This document shows, one piece after another, positions 1 through 13,100 of a stretch of 64,000 bases of DNA. Origin of the DNA: Acanthaster planci (taxonomy: Eukaryota; Echinodermata; Asteroidea; Valvatida; Acanthasteridae); NCBI RefSeq assembly GCF_001949145.1, contig NW_019091678.1, positions 74,782 through 138,781 of the forward strand, written 5' to 3'. The notes under the pieces were generated by a model. It was not told the origin of the DNA. It did not search any database and saw only the letters and a list, made by a program, of their open reading frames with translations. Within the stretch, counting starts at the first letter, position 1, and each line of letters opens with the position of its first letter. The position numbers and the translations under genes are program-made.

Positions 1-1191
1 CACTGTGTTCGCTCGAGCGTGGGCCGAGAATAATAGCTGAAAAGCGGGCTGAGGATCTCAATTTTTATGGCGTGTCTAGCCGCCTCCCGGCATGAAGAAA
101 AAAACTTTGCTAACGTTAAGCACTATTTCATGGCTGTGCTAAGCCTGTTTGTGCTTTCCTCTGCTTTGTCGCTACATTAAGCAAATTTTTCCTCCGTGAA
201 ATATGCCGTCCCAAGGTCAGCGCAAAATTGTGTACTAAGCAGTGCAGTGAAATTGGGCCCAGGTTTGGAGGTGTTCAAGTGAATATTGTAATTGTCAGAA
301 AAAAAAATTTGCGGACCGGCAGATTGTCAATGTACAAACTATATACAAAATCAATTGCAATATCACGCACACTTGTACATTTTAATACATTTTAATAACT
401 ATAACACCTTCTCACGTCTAGGAGTATCTCCAGCCACAATTTAACAAGATTTAAGAGATGAAAAATATTTCTTGCCCTGTTGAAAATTTCTATCCCTGGT
501 AAATTTTTCAATGAATAATTTACTTTCTGAATTGTTCGTCGATTTCTGTCTCTTTTTGTTTTAATCTGTTTGGAACAAGCTCCCATATTGCGATTTTTGT
601 CATTTAAAACAAGAGAACAATGCTCCTTTCCTTTTCATGAATTTGGCATTCGTATATTCAAATTCGGAAAATAATATTCAAATACAGTGTATTCGATAAT
701 CGATCAAATACTCAGATATTAGGCACAGCCCTAGCTACACGTGCGCGCGTTAGTCTGTCCTGTCAGCGCAGCCATACTCTGACTCACACGTGCACTTTGT
801 TCCCAAAAGACCTTGGCTATATAATACCCAACTGGCTCATTGGTTTTGTAGCAAAGTTGCCTGGGGTGCTACATGTATGTCTATTTTGAAATTGCCAAGT
901 AAATAACATGAGCAAAAAGAAGCCAGAGCAATGTTGTGCGTGAGAGTGTACCTCCATAGTCACATATATGCTTCTCAGAATTACATGTATAGATCAATTA
1001 AGTGACGGCTGAGGAATACGACAGATCCACGTTGGATGTGCTTGTGCATGTGCTGCATGTATTAATCTCTGCAAGCAATAATAGTAGATGCACCCTTAGG
1101 GCAAACTGCAACATCCTGACTTCTCACAGTGATAAGAAGACTAAACACCAGTGTGACTTTGTTTTTACAAATTTCTTACTTTGACTGACAG
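1..1191. other. Probable CENPJ intron, no exon seen; contains a hAT-like MITE copy
   Basis: No coding exon with good splice sites was found upstream of the first CENPJ exon. The gene continues to the left of the window, so this stretch is most likely intronic. Positions about 311-731 match the interior and right end of the hAT-like element at 43769-44221 and are listed separately. The rest is AT-rich sequence with no recognised feature. Confidence 0.5.
311..731. mobile_element. Non-autonomous hAT-like element, left-truncated copy
   Basis: This stretch aligns along its length with 43769-44221. Both share the run AGTA(C/T)CTCCAGCCAC, the block CCCTGTTGAAA, TTTTTCTCATTTAAA-like sequence, the AATAATATTC box and an end reading CAGCCCTA. 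The right terminus lies near 731. The left about 70 bp, including the inverted terminal repeat, were not found. It carries no coding capacity and is a diverged relic inside or beside a CENPJ intron. Confidence 0.6.
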
Positions 1192-4100
1192 GAAAGAGAG
1201 ACGAACCTTTGAAAAGTACCAGAAGGCAGCAAGAGCTCTGCCAGACAAGAAGGACCGGGAAGAAATTGAGCTCCTCAAGAAGCAGGTGGAGTTTACATCT
1301 TGAAGAAATTATCTTTGCCTTGAACACACTAGCATAGTGATTTTGGTGGTTTCTGGTATTTGGTAACGTGTCTCAATTAGTCTTTTTGTTTTAAAGTGGA
1401 CAGACCTTTTTAATGAAGATTGACTCTACAGAAACAGTTTCAGTAGACTTTTCTAGCATTATAAAAATTAATCCTGAAATTACTCTCTTTTTCATATTTA
1501 TGACAGAAGCAGACATATCGATAGCCATATCATATGCTGAAATTTGAACCCAAACCATAGAGCTATATTAAAGTACTAGAGTGCTAATTTCTCATTCTTC
1601 ACATGGAAAAATTTTATGAATTTTAAATCCATGTATGAGCTTGTAGAACATTCAAAATCAGTTGGGATGAATATCGAATTATGTACTCTATAGTGCAACG
1701 TCCATCGGGTACCAATAATATCTGAGTAAAAAAGCTACGGCAAAATTAATCTGCAGTGCATGCGTTTGCGTAGAACAAAGCAAAATGTTCATTTAGTGAT
1801 TGTGCATTTAGGTTTTTGCATATCAGTTCTGTTGACGCATTGTTCTGGAATACAGACACAGATATGCAAATAGCCGTACAAAAGCCCAAGTATTGCTTAG
1901 GTTCGTGCACAAACATGGATGTGCTCAGCAGGCATCACATCGTACACGAGCCAGCACTCTAGCTTTTTGCCCCATGCTCAACATGTACACGTGCCTCTCA
2001 TTCAGGCAAATTTAAAGTAACCATATGTAATCCAGTAAGACTGGAGCACCTTTGATAGAGGTTGATATTACTGGATGCAAAAACTTAGCTTCTCAGAATA
2101 ATTTGATTTTGACTCTCAAGCAGACATTTGTTACCCTGATTCACAAGCCATGACTCGTGTTAAACACTTTTTCATCTGATAAATTCCACCCATGTGATAC
2201 TTTCTGGACCAATCAGAATGCACAAAATGTCTTTGTATTTGTGAAGGAAAAGTTAAGTTTTGGGCCTTCAATTGCTTTCTTAGTTGTCAGACCTGCAGGA
2301 GGAGATGAGTCGGCGAGAGACAAGGTGGACGGCATCATCCACTCGCCTGAGGGACCGCATCGACATCCTGGAGAAGGAAAATACAGAGCTGAGGGAGGAG
2401 GTCAAGCTGTTGGAACAGCAGCGTCTGCAGGCCTGGAAGAGAGAGGAGGAAAAGGTGAAAACAAGCAGTGAACTTTTTTTCATGAGGCAGCTGTGTTAAA
2501 GTGAAAGCGAGGTTAACCTTTTAAAAAATAAAACTTCCAAAACTGAACTTGAGAGTAGAAAGCAGTAAAATGAACTTTTCTGACAGAGTAGTGTAACGTT
2601 AACCCGCATCTATGGGTCTTTCTCACGCTGACAAAAGACACTGTGAAGCTTCCTCTTAGTTTTTATGGCTTTCAGCCGTTCATTAAAACTCAGACTGTCT
2701 TGCTTGACATCAACTCTAAAAACAATGTGCGTCTCAAAATACTACTGCGCAGGCACCTCAGCAACAGGCCTGCACGGCTTACCAGTAGGGACCCACCATA
2801 CCGTTCAACCGTGGACACGCGTAAGCACCCCCGCTGGTCAACCAACACCAACGCTACAGTAGTGCCTATCTATTCTGATGAATAATATCAGATATGTGAT
2901 TAAACATAACTAAGTTTTAGTTTTAAGGCAGACTGAAAACTTCGAATGGGAGTCTTGGCATGCACATCGATTATAAAATAGTCTGGTACCATATTGTTTG
3001 ACATTTTACAGTTGTTGAAACATTCAGAGAAGGTCATCTTCAGGCAGTCAAGAATTTTTGTATCAGTAATAAACAAAACATTTGGGCTTTGTTTCAATAT
3101 GAAGTTTTCATCACATTTAAATACCCACATAGACTTATCCTGGCTGCAGCAGAAAATCTTGAAAAAATGTACTGTGTGTGAATAGTTGGCTTTGGTAATG
3201 TTTTCAGAACAACCTGTTAATTGTAAGATCTTTGCCGAGCTACAACTTGACTTAATATCTAAGAGGTCATAGGGTCAAAACTTTATGCTGGCTAGTCTGC
3301 ATTTCTGTCCAACTAAAGTATTAAGGCAGTGTTCAGCTTGCGTCCATTTTTATTTCCCAGGTGAAATCAAATCAGCCAAAACCTAAGCTGCAAGTGCCTG
3401 TCATCAATAAACAGAAGCTCCCTCCTCTTTTGACCGTCTTGGACCCAGAGCCACAACCAGATGTACAAGATGTAAAAGACACGAAGAGGGAGGCAGCCCA
3501 AGAAAATTCCAAGACTGCCCATATGGCGACACATCGTCAGGTCACAAACTCCAAACCAGAAAATGCTGCCGCAATTCAGAAGACAGTGGAATCCAGGTAT
3601 TTTTAGGATTGTTTAGAAATATGTAATTTCCCCCAAACTTGAAAATTTATGAGTTCTACATTAACTCCAGCTTAGTAAACTTCCTGGTCATTTCTAATCA
3701 TTTTTCAACACATAAAATCCCTGAAATGTACTGCCATGGTGATGAGTGCCCTGATGTTACAGCAACAGCACCCTCTGCTGTCAAGATATAGAATGGCTAT
3801 AGAGTACTGAGGTGAATACATCACATGCACAATCTTGTGTGTGAAAGTCATCAGCACGTGAACGAACATGTGCACACTCCATTTTGTTTGCGTTGCACTT
3901 CCTGTTTCAAAATGACGTCACACTTTGGTACTCTACACCCATGTAGTGGTGAAGTTATGAAAAGAGTGCTCTGAAATTTTTTCACCCACTTCCGAGCAAG
4001 TTCATGCTCACTCAACTACTACCTGACAGTTTGTTTGTTGAATGATGTTACTGTCAAGAGAAACTTGGTAGGGCCTGACATGAGCAGTGTAGGCAGTAAT

Positions 4101-7100
4101 GAAGTTTAAACCTTCAGTGAAAACATGTCTTTGTTGTGCCATACAGTGAGGACGACACTCCACTATCCACCCAGCCCCGCAGACCACCCCAGAGAAAACG
4201 GTCCGTCCGATTTGACGTTGACAGCAGCCCTCAGAAGCAGCCCGGCATATCAACAGTGGCAGCTGATGAATCGCTGGATGCCTTCAGCACCACTACTGCT
4301 CTGGGTGCTTCATCCAGAGAAATGACTGTACTAGACTCCAGAGGGAGGGAGATCAGTGAAGGGAACAGATCTATGAATAACAATAATGACGATGACAAGG
4401 AGGAAATACATCACCCGGATGGAAAGGTTAGTTGAGCAGCAAATACATTAAAATTCAGTGGACTTCAGTTTATATATGAACTTTACAAAGTAGTGCTGTT
4501 CCTTGTCCGTGCCTTTGAAATGTTTTTTGAATGAAAATTGTGAAGGGTTGACTTAAAGGAAAAGGATATGTGTACTGTATTTTGAGAGTTGGGATCAGAG
4601 TTCAAGGTCAGGAGTTTCAATAAGCCAGTTGGTACTAGCATGACTAGTGTTGTGTTGTTTAAACACAGAGTGCAGGAAGTCTTAAATTTCTTCAGAAGAT
4701 ACATGTATGTAAATTTTTAGAATACATCTATCTCAACATTTATTTTGCTTACTGCTGCGTGATGAACAAGAGACGGCACATCTTAAACTAGCAGCAACAT
4801 CCCAGCACACTGCATGCACACTGGTTCCCAGTCATATGGCTCAAGAGTATTACACCATCATTTTACACTTGCATGTACATGGACACGCATACATACATCC
4901 AATGCCCTGGTGTCTGTACATTAGTTCTACATATACATGTAAGTCCACAACGACCTAAGGGGTTAGGTGTTGGCCGAGTCCCTCTCTTTTGTACGGGCAG
5001 AGAGGCACTCTTGCTTCTGGTACAAGCATTCAAAACACCTGAGGCTAATGTAATCTGCCCTAAGTTGAAGTGCACCCTCACTGGCGAAAGAGAGATAGAC
5101 GGGTAAAAACTTTTCCAATGAGGTTCTTGCACGTGTTTGGCATGCACGCAAAGACCATACATTCTACAGTAAAGTTGTTGCGCCTACCCAGCATGCCCAT
5201 GCCAAACGGCGGCTAAAGTTGTCCGTGCCTATGCGATGAGTTCGTACCAAAGGATCGTCTATTTCATTTAAAAACACATCCTCTTTTGTTCTGGCTGGGT
5301 ACGGATAATATTATTCTTGGGACAATGTGGGAAGACCAAACCTATATGTTTGATGTAGGCAGGATTTTCAGTCTGCTAATTGTAGTATTATTGATTATTT
5401 ATTTGATAAAAACTGACACATGGCAGCAAGCAGGCTGAATTATGATCATTACGAAATTAAAAATAAACAAAACTGAATACAAATACATAAAGTTATTATA
5501 AAACAGACACTTATGTTAAAAATGAAACCAGTTAAAGACAATAACTGCATGTACAAGTGCAGGTTGGAGGGGCAGCAAGTATAAATGTACAGGGGAAAAG
5601 GAATCCCTAAAGAAAAATTCTTGCCAGTGAGGGCTTTGTAGATTTGTTGATTGGCAATAGGGTCTGATTTTTAAATATGTAATTGAAACAGAACATGCTT
5701 CAGACTATTATATCTGCACATCTCCTTTGTTTTTCTTTTTGGGGTGGGGAAGTTTCACCAAATCCTTTTACCTTAATAAGGACTTTATAAGGCAGAATTT
5801 CAATGAGGATATACGTGTAGATGTCCATGCATCACAGTGCTGACATGATGATAATGTCCCTAATCCTAGCCTTCAGTCTAGACAATAATTATTCCATGTA
5901 CATAACACATACAAATACTCAACAAAAGACTAGCAGATGCGATGTACAGCCCTCAGCCACAAACACTTTTACTGTACCTACTCATTATCAGAGGATTCAT
6001 GCTGGATTAGTTGATAAATATGTCCGGTCAACATGCAACTTGTTGGTCAAAACAAGAGTTCGACTCTCAACTATAGTAACAAGATATTTCAGCATGAAAT
6101 GAAGAAAAAATATTGATAAAGGTGGCTGTTGTGGCCATTGATTGAATTGAATCTCTAATCTTTTCTTGAGCAGTATGCACACCATGTGCAAACTAACAAT
6201 GAGTGATTGCAAGTAAAATACTTTTTTTGACCAGGAAACCATTTTTGATCATGTTCTCTGAATCGGATACAAAGTAATCTGTCAAATAGGTTGGTGCCAG
6301 ACTATTTTGGGCTCCATGCCTCATTTCCAATTTTTTAAATGTTGCTTATAACATTTAGATGTAATAAATTACATATTTTAAGTTATTGATAATCCTGAAT
6401 GAACTTAATTCACTGCTTTCATTTCTGTTCCTAAGCTCCCCCCCCAAAAAAATAACCTCACATTCAATTCTATGTGGCAGACTTGTGAAATAAGGTCAGT
6501 TACCTCGACTAAAGGTTACCTGAATCCTGCATTCCCATTCTTGTTGCAGATTGAGGAGATCAGGAATGACGGCAGTCGGGTGATCACCTATAGCAACCAG
6601 ACCCGTAAGGAGATTAGTGCAGACGGTCAGTCAGTCATCGTCACCTTCTTCAATGGTGACATCAAGCAGATCATGCCGGACCAAAGAGTGGTGAGTGCAA
6701 GGGAACCTCAAATGCCTCGGTGCCTATCAGATTTTACAAAATAAGTCACCAGTCACCAAAGCCACTTTTGAATCAAAGGCTTGTGAAGAATCTTGCACAG
6801 TTAAAATGAACTGTTATTCTTTTTCACCAATGTGATGTCAGTTTCCATCAGGCTACCAAATTTTAATACAATTGGAAAGAGATCCATGAACTCTTTGTAA
6901 TGCCATCCTTATCTTAAGTTATCCTTAAGACATGTTTTGTTGGCATCATTCAAACATGTATGTTTTGTATATTTAGTAGTCTTCCTATTTTTACTCACTT
7001 TTCCATTTATTTGTGGTTGGGTCCTTCACAGAGATCCTCATAAACCCATCGCAAATCAGTAATCAAGTTTCCTCTTGAGTCACAAGGTATCCAAATGCAC

Positions 7101-10100
7101 CAGTGCAAAGATTGCATCTTAGTCATTGTTCATATCATTTTACCTGCGACCGTAGCCAGATGGCTGTGATGACTTGACCAATACTCTTCACCCGAGTCAG
7201 TGTTAGGCCACACTTCTTATCTGACTTACCCTTTTTGGTCTGCATATCAGTTCGTGGTTGTAACTGGTTTCCAGTTAGAACTATTGACGCGATTATGATG
7301 CACATACATGTATAATTTTCCCTTGCCAACAGATGTATTACTATGCACAGATGCAGACCACACACACAACCTACCCTGATGGTCTGGAAATCATACAGTT
7401 CAGCAAGTATGTTCTTTGGTGCTATAATTTCATTAAAACCTGTGACTATTAAAACTGCATTATTTGTTAAGGACAGACGCTGAACATTTACCAGCAGAGA
7501 CATCGTTCCATTGCAGACACTGGGCAGTTTTTTGGGGGGGTTATGCCTTTTTACTTGCTCAGTTAATGTTGTTTACATTCGCGAATGTCAGCCTGTAAAC
7601 CCTGCAGCCGATTTAACAAAATTGTAACTTGGCATATTTTATCATAGAATTTACGCAGTGAGTTACAATCCATTCGGCACAATATTTTGTACAAAAATGT
7701 AAACAACTTCATATTATTTGACAAAGTATCAGTGTTCCCACAGCCTAAAATTATAGCAGGGTGGCGCTCGGTGCAAGCGCGCAGCACGAAGTCATTGCAG
7801 TGTGGAGTCCGGAGCCTGCTCAAGGGCCTCAGGAAATTTTGGATTCTGGATGCTTTGTGGTGCAGTCTGAGGTATTTCTGGGCACTTTCTTCAGACTACT
7901 TGAATCAAATTTGCTCATGGGAACAATTTGAAATGAAGGCAAGATTGTTATCAGGAGGTTATTAAGAGTTGATTTTTCTTCTAGGCATATTTTTTACTGA
8001 TCAAAACTCGCCATCTAGCAGATGGTGTGGGGGTTACATGTATGTGAGTGGATGATTTACCGTAGCTTCCCTAATTGTAGATCTCAAAAATAACTCCATG
8101 GTTAGATTACAGCGACAAAATCCTGTTACCTGTGAAATATGGTCAGTAGTTCACCTCATATATTGGAAAAACTACAAAATTACTTTCAAAATCTAAGCTA
8201 ATTTAATTTGGACTTAAGGGATCGTCAAAAGTGACAACACTTTTTCTAATTCTGAATCGGTTTAACCAGTCCCAAATAGCGACCATTTTTTTACTCATAT
8301 AAAAGTAACCATGTGAAATATCCTATGTAGCAGGCTGATTTTCTATTTAAGAATTTCTTGATTTTGACAAAATTAGTTCATAAATAACAATTTCAGTGGA
8401 TTAAAAGTGAAACATAAATTTTGACTTGAGTTTTTCAACTGTACTGCGAGCAACAGCGACTATCCCCCACGCTGCAGAGTTGACGAACCTATTACACATA
8501 CATTTCTGTTACGCTGGTGTAGTTGAGTTTGCAACAGATGTGGTTGCACTTATGGTGTAATCCACAACTAGGAAAAAATATGCATTTAGTTTTCGGTCAA
8601 TTTATCTAAAAAAAGAGGAAACTCCAGCAGTCATTTTGACTAAACATACATTAGGTGCAAAAATTTATGGGACTGTTAAGAAATAAGTATTTGGAATCAC
8701 ACATACAGAATGACCTATCACCCTGTAGTTTGGGTCAATTTTTTGGCTCTCGTGATTTTCGACAAACCGGTCAACAAAACAAAAACAATGCAACAAATAA
8801 AAATGCTATGACTGGGAGATGGGATCCAGTCCAGAATCTGGCTTTGATCAAAAATGCTGCTAAATGTTATACTTTTGTGCTGAATATTGATGGCAAACTC
8901 AACATTTTCGTTCCTTAAAGCACGGTAGACTTCTTTGCATTTCCATAAACTGTGAAGAAAGTGGAGAATAGGGAAAACCCAATAGAAAAAATAGCAGGGT
9001 GGTGAGAATTTTAGCGGGGCAACAAAACTTTAACAGGGTGGTCTAAATTTTGGCAGGGCGGCCCACCCTGCTAAAACCCCTGAGAGATCAGTGAAGTATG
9101 CAGCCATAAGTACGTGTAATGGTCCTAGACTGAGGTATTTAAAAATGAGCAAACTACACTAAATTTCTCATGCATTGTATTTTTCTTTTTATTCTAGTAA
9201 GTAAAATAGAAAAGTCAGAAGTAGCAGTTTTAATGCTGTGTTTTCTCTTTTCAATCAACTTCAGTAATCAGACTGAGAAGCACTACCCGAATGGAACCAA
9301 GGAGATCACATTCCCCGACCAGACCATCAAATACCTGTTCCCCAACGGCAACGAAGAGAGCATCTTTCCTGACGGAACGGTACTCCGAGTGGAGCAGAAT
9401 GGCAACAGAACCATGGAGTTTCCCAATGGCCAAAGGGAGGTTCATACAGCACAATACAAGGTAGGGGGCAGCATGGGTGATGTTGAATGGATGTTGTCAG
9501 GATGTTGCATGGTGGAAGGATACAATTGGGCAACATAATAAGGGCCATATAATGTAATAACGCTGGGTAAAGAGCCTTGTGGTATAGCACCTTGCAAAGA
9601 TATCCAAGTATGTGTGGCTCTTCAGAGAACCAGAGGGTATTCAACATTTTGGACAGTATGCTCTGTCCATTGTCAGAAGTCTGTTGACAGACAGAGCATA
9701 ATGTCCAAAACATTGAGAACCGTGCATCCTCAAAAGAGATGTGCTTGCATGGTGCTATAGCAAAGTAATTTGCCATCCTCGCCATGAAAAGCTTTGAAGC
9801 TCATAATGCGATCATGGGCAATATTTCTTGTTATACACACAAAGTTAAGCCCAAAATTATTTACATCCTATGTGGAAATTGATATTCTCATATTTTAGTG
9901 TATGAAATGGAGGACTGAGAACACTATGGTTTTATCCCATTTTATTTATGGTAGAATACAAAGCAATGCAGCAATTTCGGTTTCTTTATTGTCAACTTCA
10001 AGGTTACATAATCCACATTTTTGGTTTTTATGCATGTCCATAATTAGTAATACCCCATGAATGATTATGAAATTCAGGCTTTTGTTGGTGTCTGAACAAG

Positions 10101-13100
10101 TGGTTATCGGTGTGAATATCATCCCAAAAATTTTCAACTACTCTTATGCAATCATTTAAGCTGTGTTGCAATAAATTTGCCTAAATTCAGTGGAGTCAGC
10201 GTTTTCATGCTCACTTCATGATCAGCAGCACAACCATTGACATGGCAAAGAAGAAAGAACTGAGTGAAGATCTCCCGGTTGCACATTGTCAATGGTCACA
10301 AGGATAGCAACGGCTATAAACCCATTCTAAAACAATTTCAAGTTCCAGTGGCAACAGTACAAAGCATTATCAACAAGTACAAGGAGTTTCACGCCATTAA
10401 GAATCTCAAGGGACATGGTTGGAAGCCAAAGATGACGCCAAGCCTGGCCCGAAAAGTTGTATGAGAGGCCACCAACAATCCTCAGATCTCTACCAAGGCC
10501 ATACTGAAAAATTTGAGTGGCTCTGGGAGCAACATATCAAGGCAGACACTCCCGCAGACATTGTACAATGGGGGCCTCCATGGATGCCGGCCAAGGACGA
10601 CTCCACTCCTACAGCCCAGGCACGTAAAAGCCCGTTTAGCCTTTGCAAAAGCACATATTGGCAGAAATTCAAGCTTTTGGTTATCAATGCTATGGTCTGA
10701 TGAGACAAAAATGGAGCTTTTTGGGCACAGGAATGTGGCCTTCCTTTGGAGAAGGAAACGTGAAGCAAAGCGAAGAACACGGTCCCAACAGTCAAGCACG
10801 GTGCTTTGGGGATGTTTCAACGCCAGTGGGTCCGGCAATCTCACCAAAGTAAATGGCATCCTAAAAAAGGAGCAATACATCAAGATATTGGAGCAAAATA
10901 TCAAACAATCGGCAGAGAAACTTGACCTGAGGCAGCAGTGGATGTTCCAATAGGACAGTGACCCCAAACACAGCAAAAATTGTCAAGAAATGGTTCAAGG
11001 AGAACGATGTGAATGTTTTGGACTGGCCAAGTCAGAGCCCAGATCTGAACCCAATCGAAAATCTATGGAAAGAGCTTAAGGCTCAAGTTGGAGCAAGAAG
11101 ACCTTCTACCTCATCGACTTGGAGACCTTCGCAAAAGAGCAGTGGGCGAAATTTCCTATTGAGGTCTGTTGGAACTTGATCAGCAACTATCAGAACCGTT
11201 TGAAGGCTGTTATTGCAAACAAAGGTTATGCCACTGGTTAGTCATGGGGTATGAATACTTATAGACATGTGTAAAAACCAAAAATGGGGATTATGTAAGC
11301 TTTAAGTCGACAATAAAGAAACCGAAATTGCTGCATTGCTTTGTATTCTACCATAAACAAAATGGGATAAAACCAAAGTGTTCTCGGTCCTCCATTTCAT
11401 ACACTAAAATATGAAAATATCAATTTCCACATAGGGTACGAAGAATTTTGGGGTTACCTGTATGAACTGGCACTGAGGTCACTAGTATACATCTTTGTGC
11501 CCCATTGGACTGTATATGACTAGAAAAGGGCCCTAGACATGCGTCCAGTTTAATCTGATGAAAATTTCACATACTCTAGAACCTAAATGTATATGTGTTG
11601 TGAACTGCACCTAACCATGCTTCAGCCAACCGGGATTAAGTACCATCAAGAGGTGTATTTTAATGACCCATAAAGCATAACATAAAGTATTGAAGACTAC
11701 TTGGCTGTAAATTTGTATTCAAGAGCCACAATCATTCAGGTTTTCTATCTTTTAGTACAGAGTGCAAAAACCAGAAGCAAAATTCACATGATGCTTTTAT
11801 TATGAGCAAACTAATTTCTTTAAAGCTATTTCTTTTAATCCCCTAATTTCACCCCTGAGAGCAGAACATGAAGTAATATTGAATGATGAAGTAGAGCAGG
11901 TGGTCCATGGATTGGTTTTGCAAGGCAATATAATAATGCTGACCGTCAGGAAGTGCAGTATTTAAAAAAGTAATTGAAGTATTTGATGTGCAGGTTGAGC
12001 TGTTTCATACAAATATTAAATTTACACTATTAAATTTCATTTTTGTAATCAGGGAAGCCTGACTTTGCCCTCAGCAGTGCGTGACTTTGCCTGGTGAAAA
12101 TAAATTCCTTGGATCACCAAGGGAGACTAGTTCATTCGGTATTTGGTGAATACTTTGCAGAGTTGCAGAGATGATTCAATTAATTGAAACCTAACTGAAG
12201 TTAATTTCAATTAATTTTGCAAATATCCCTGCCATGCCACTCAAAAAAAGACAGCAAGCACTCTTACGTATGCGTGTGGACGTGCTGATATGCAGACCCT
12301 TTTGTTGTTAATGGTATAATACCTTGGTCGCTTAGGTAACAGTGCCATTGGATGAAGTATAATTTCTTGGAAATGGATTTTGATAAATCAGAACTTGCAC
12401 AGACTGGAGCTTTCTCGCTGCCAGGGATATACAGCATCTATGTTTGGTGTTACAAAAATACTGGATGTGTCAAGTAAAGTAAGAAAGTTGCTTGTTCTTT
12501 CTTGATGGGGGCAGCTTTTATTTTTGATACACATTTTCTAAAATGGCAGATGGATCTCTTCTTTTCTTTTGTTGACACTTTTGTGTCAAAAGTAAAGGAG
12601 CTTTAACTCCCTCTAACAGGCTTTAAACTTGCATTGAAAATTATTAAAGCATGCTGCCTATTAAACAAACAAATGAAAAGTGTAAAGATTTGCAAATTTG
12701 AGAAAGGTAAACAAAAAGCTGTTAGAAAATAAAGAAGAGGCTAGCATGGAAAAGGAAGCTGGGGGACCAAGAAACTACTTTTTGTTTTCACTCGGCCAAT
12801 ACCATTTTCTCCTTTGATGAGTTACAGGACCCACACACTTTTGTTTGTCTGGTTCCTTATCTCAACTCCCTAAGCTGCCTCTCAAAGGCCAATTTTCAGG
12901 CGGAGACCATCTTCGCACAATGTGCGACTGGGATAAACATCATCCGTCATTAAGCTGAACAACCTGTCAGATCTCTCGAGTGCTCTTCTAGATTTCTTAG
13001 TTGCCTGCTGTCACTGCCCCATTCAGAATGGTCAGATAAAGGCAGACTCTTATATGATTGATTCAACAAATTGCTGAGTTTTAAAAGGCCTGCTTTTGCT

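Noticed and set aside
9327-9785. 152-codon minus-strand frame over a CENPJ exon
   Set aside because: Overlaps a strongly conserved CENPJ G-box exon on the other strand; no independent support.
10482-10976. 164-codon minus-strand frame inside the Tc1 element
   Set aside because: Antisense shadow of the transposase pseudogene.
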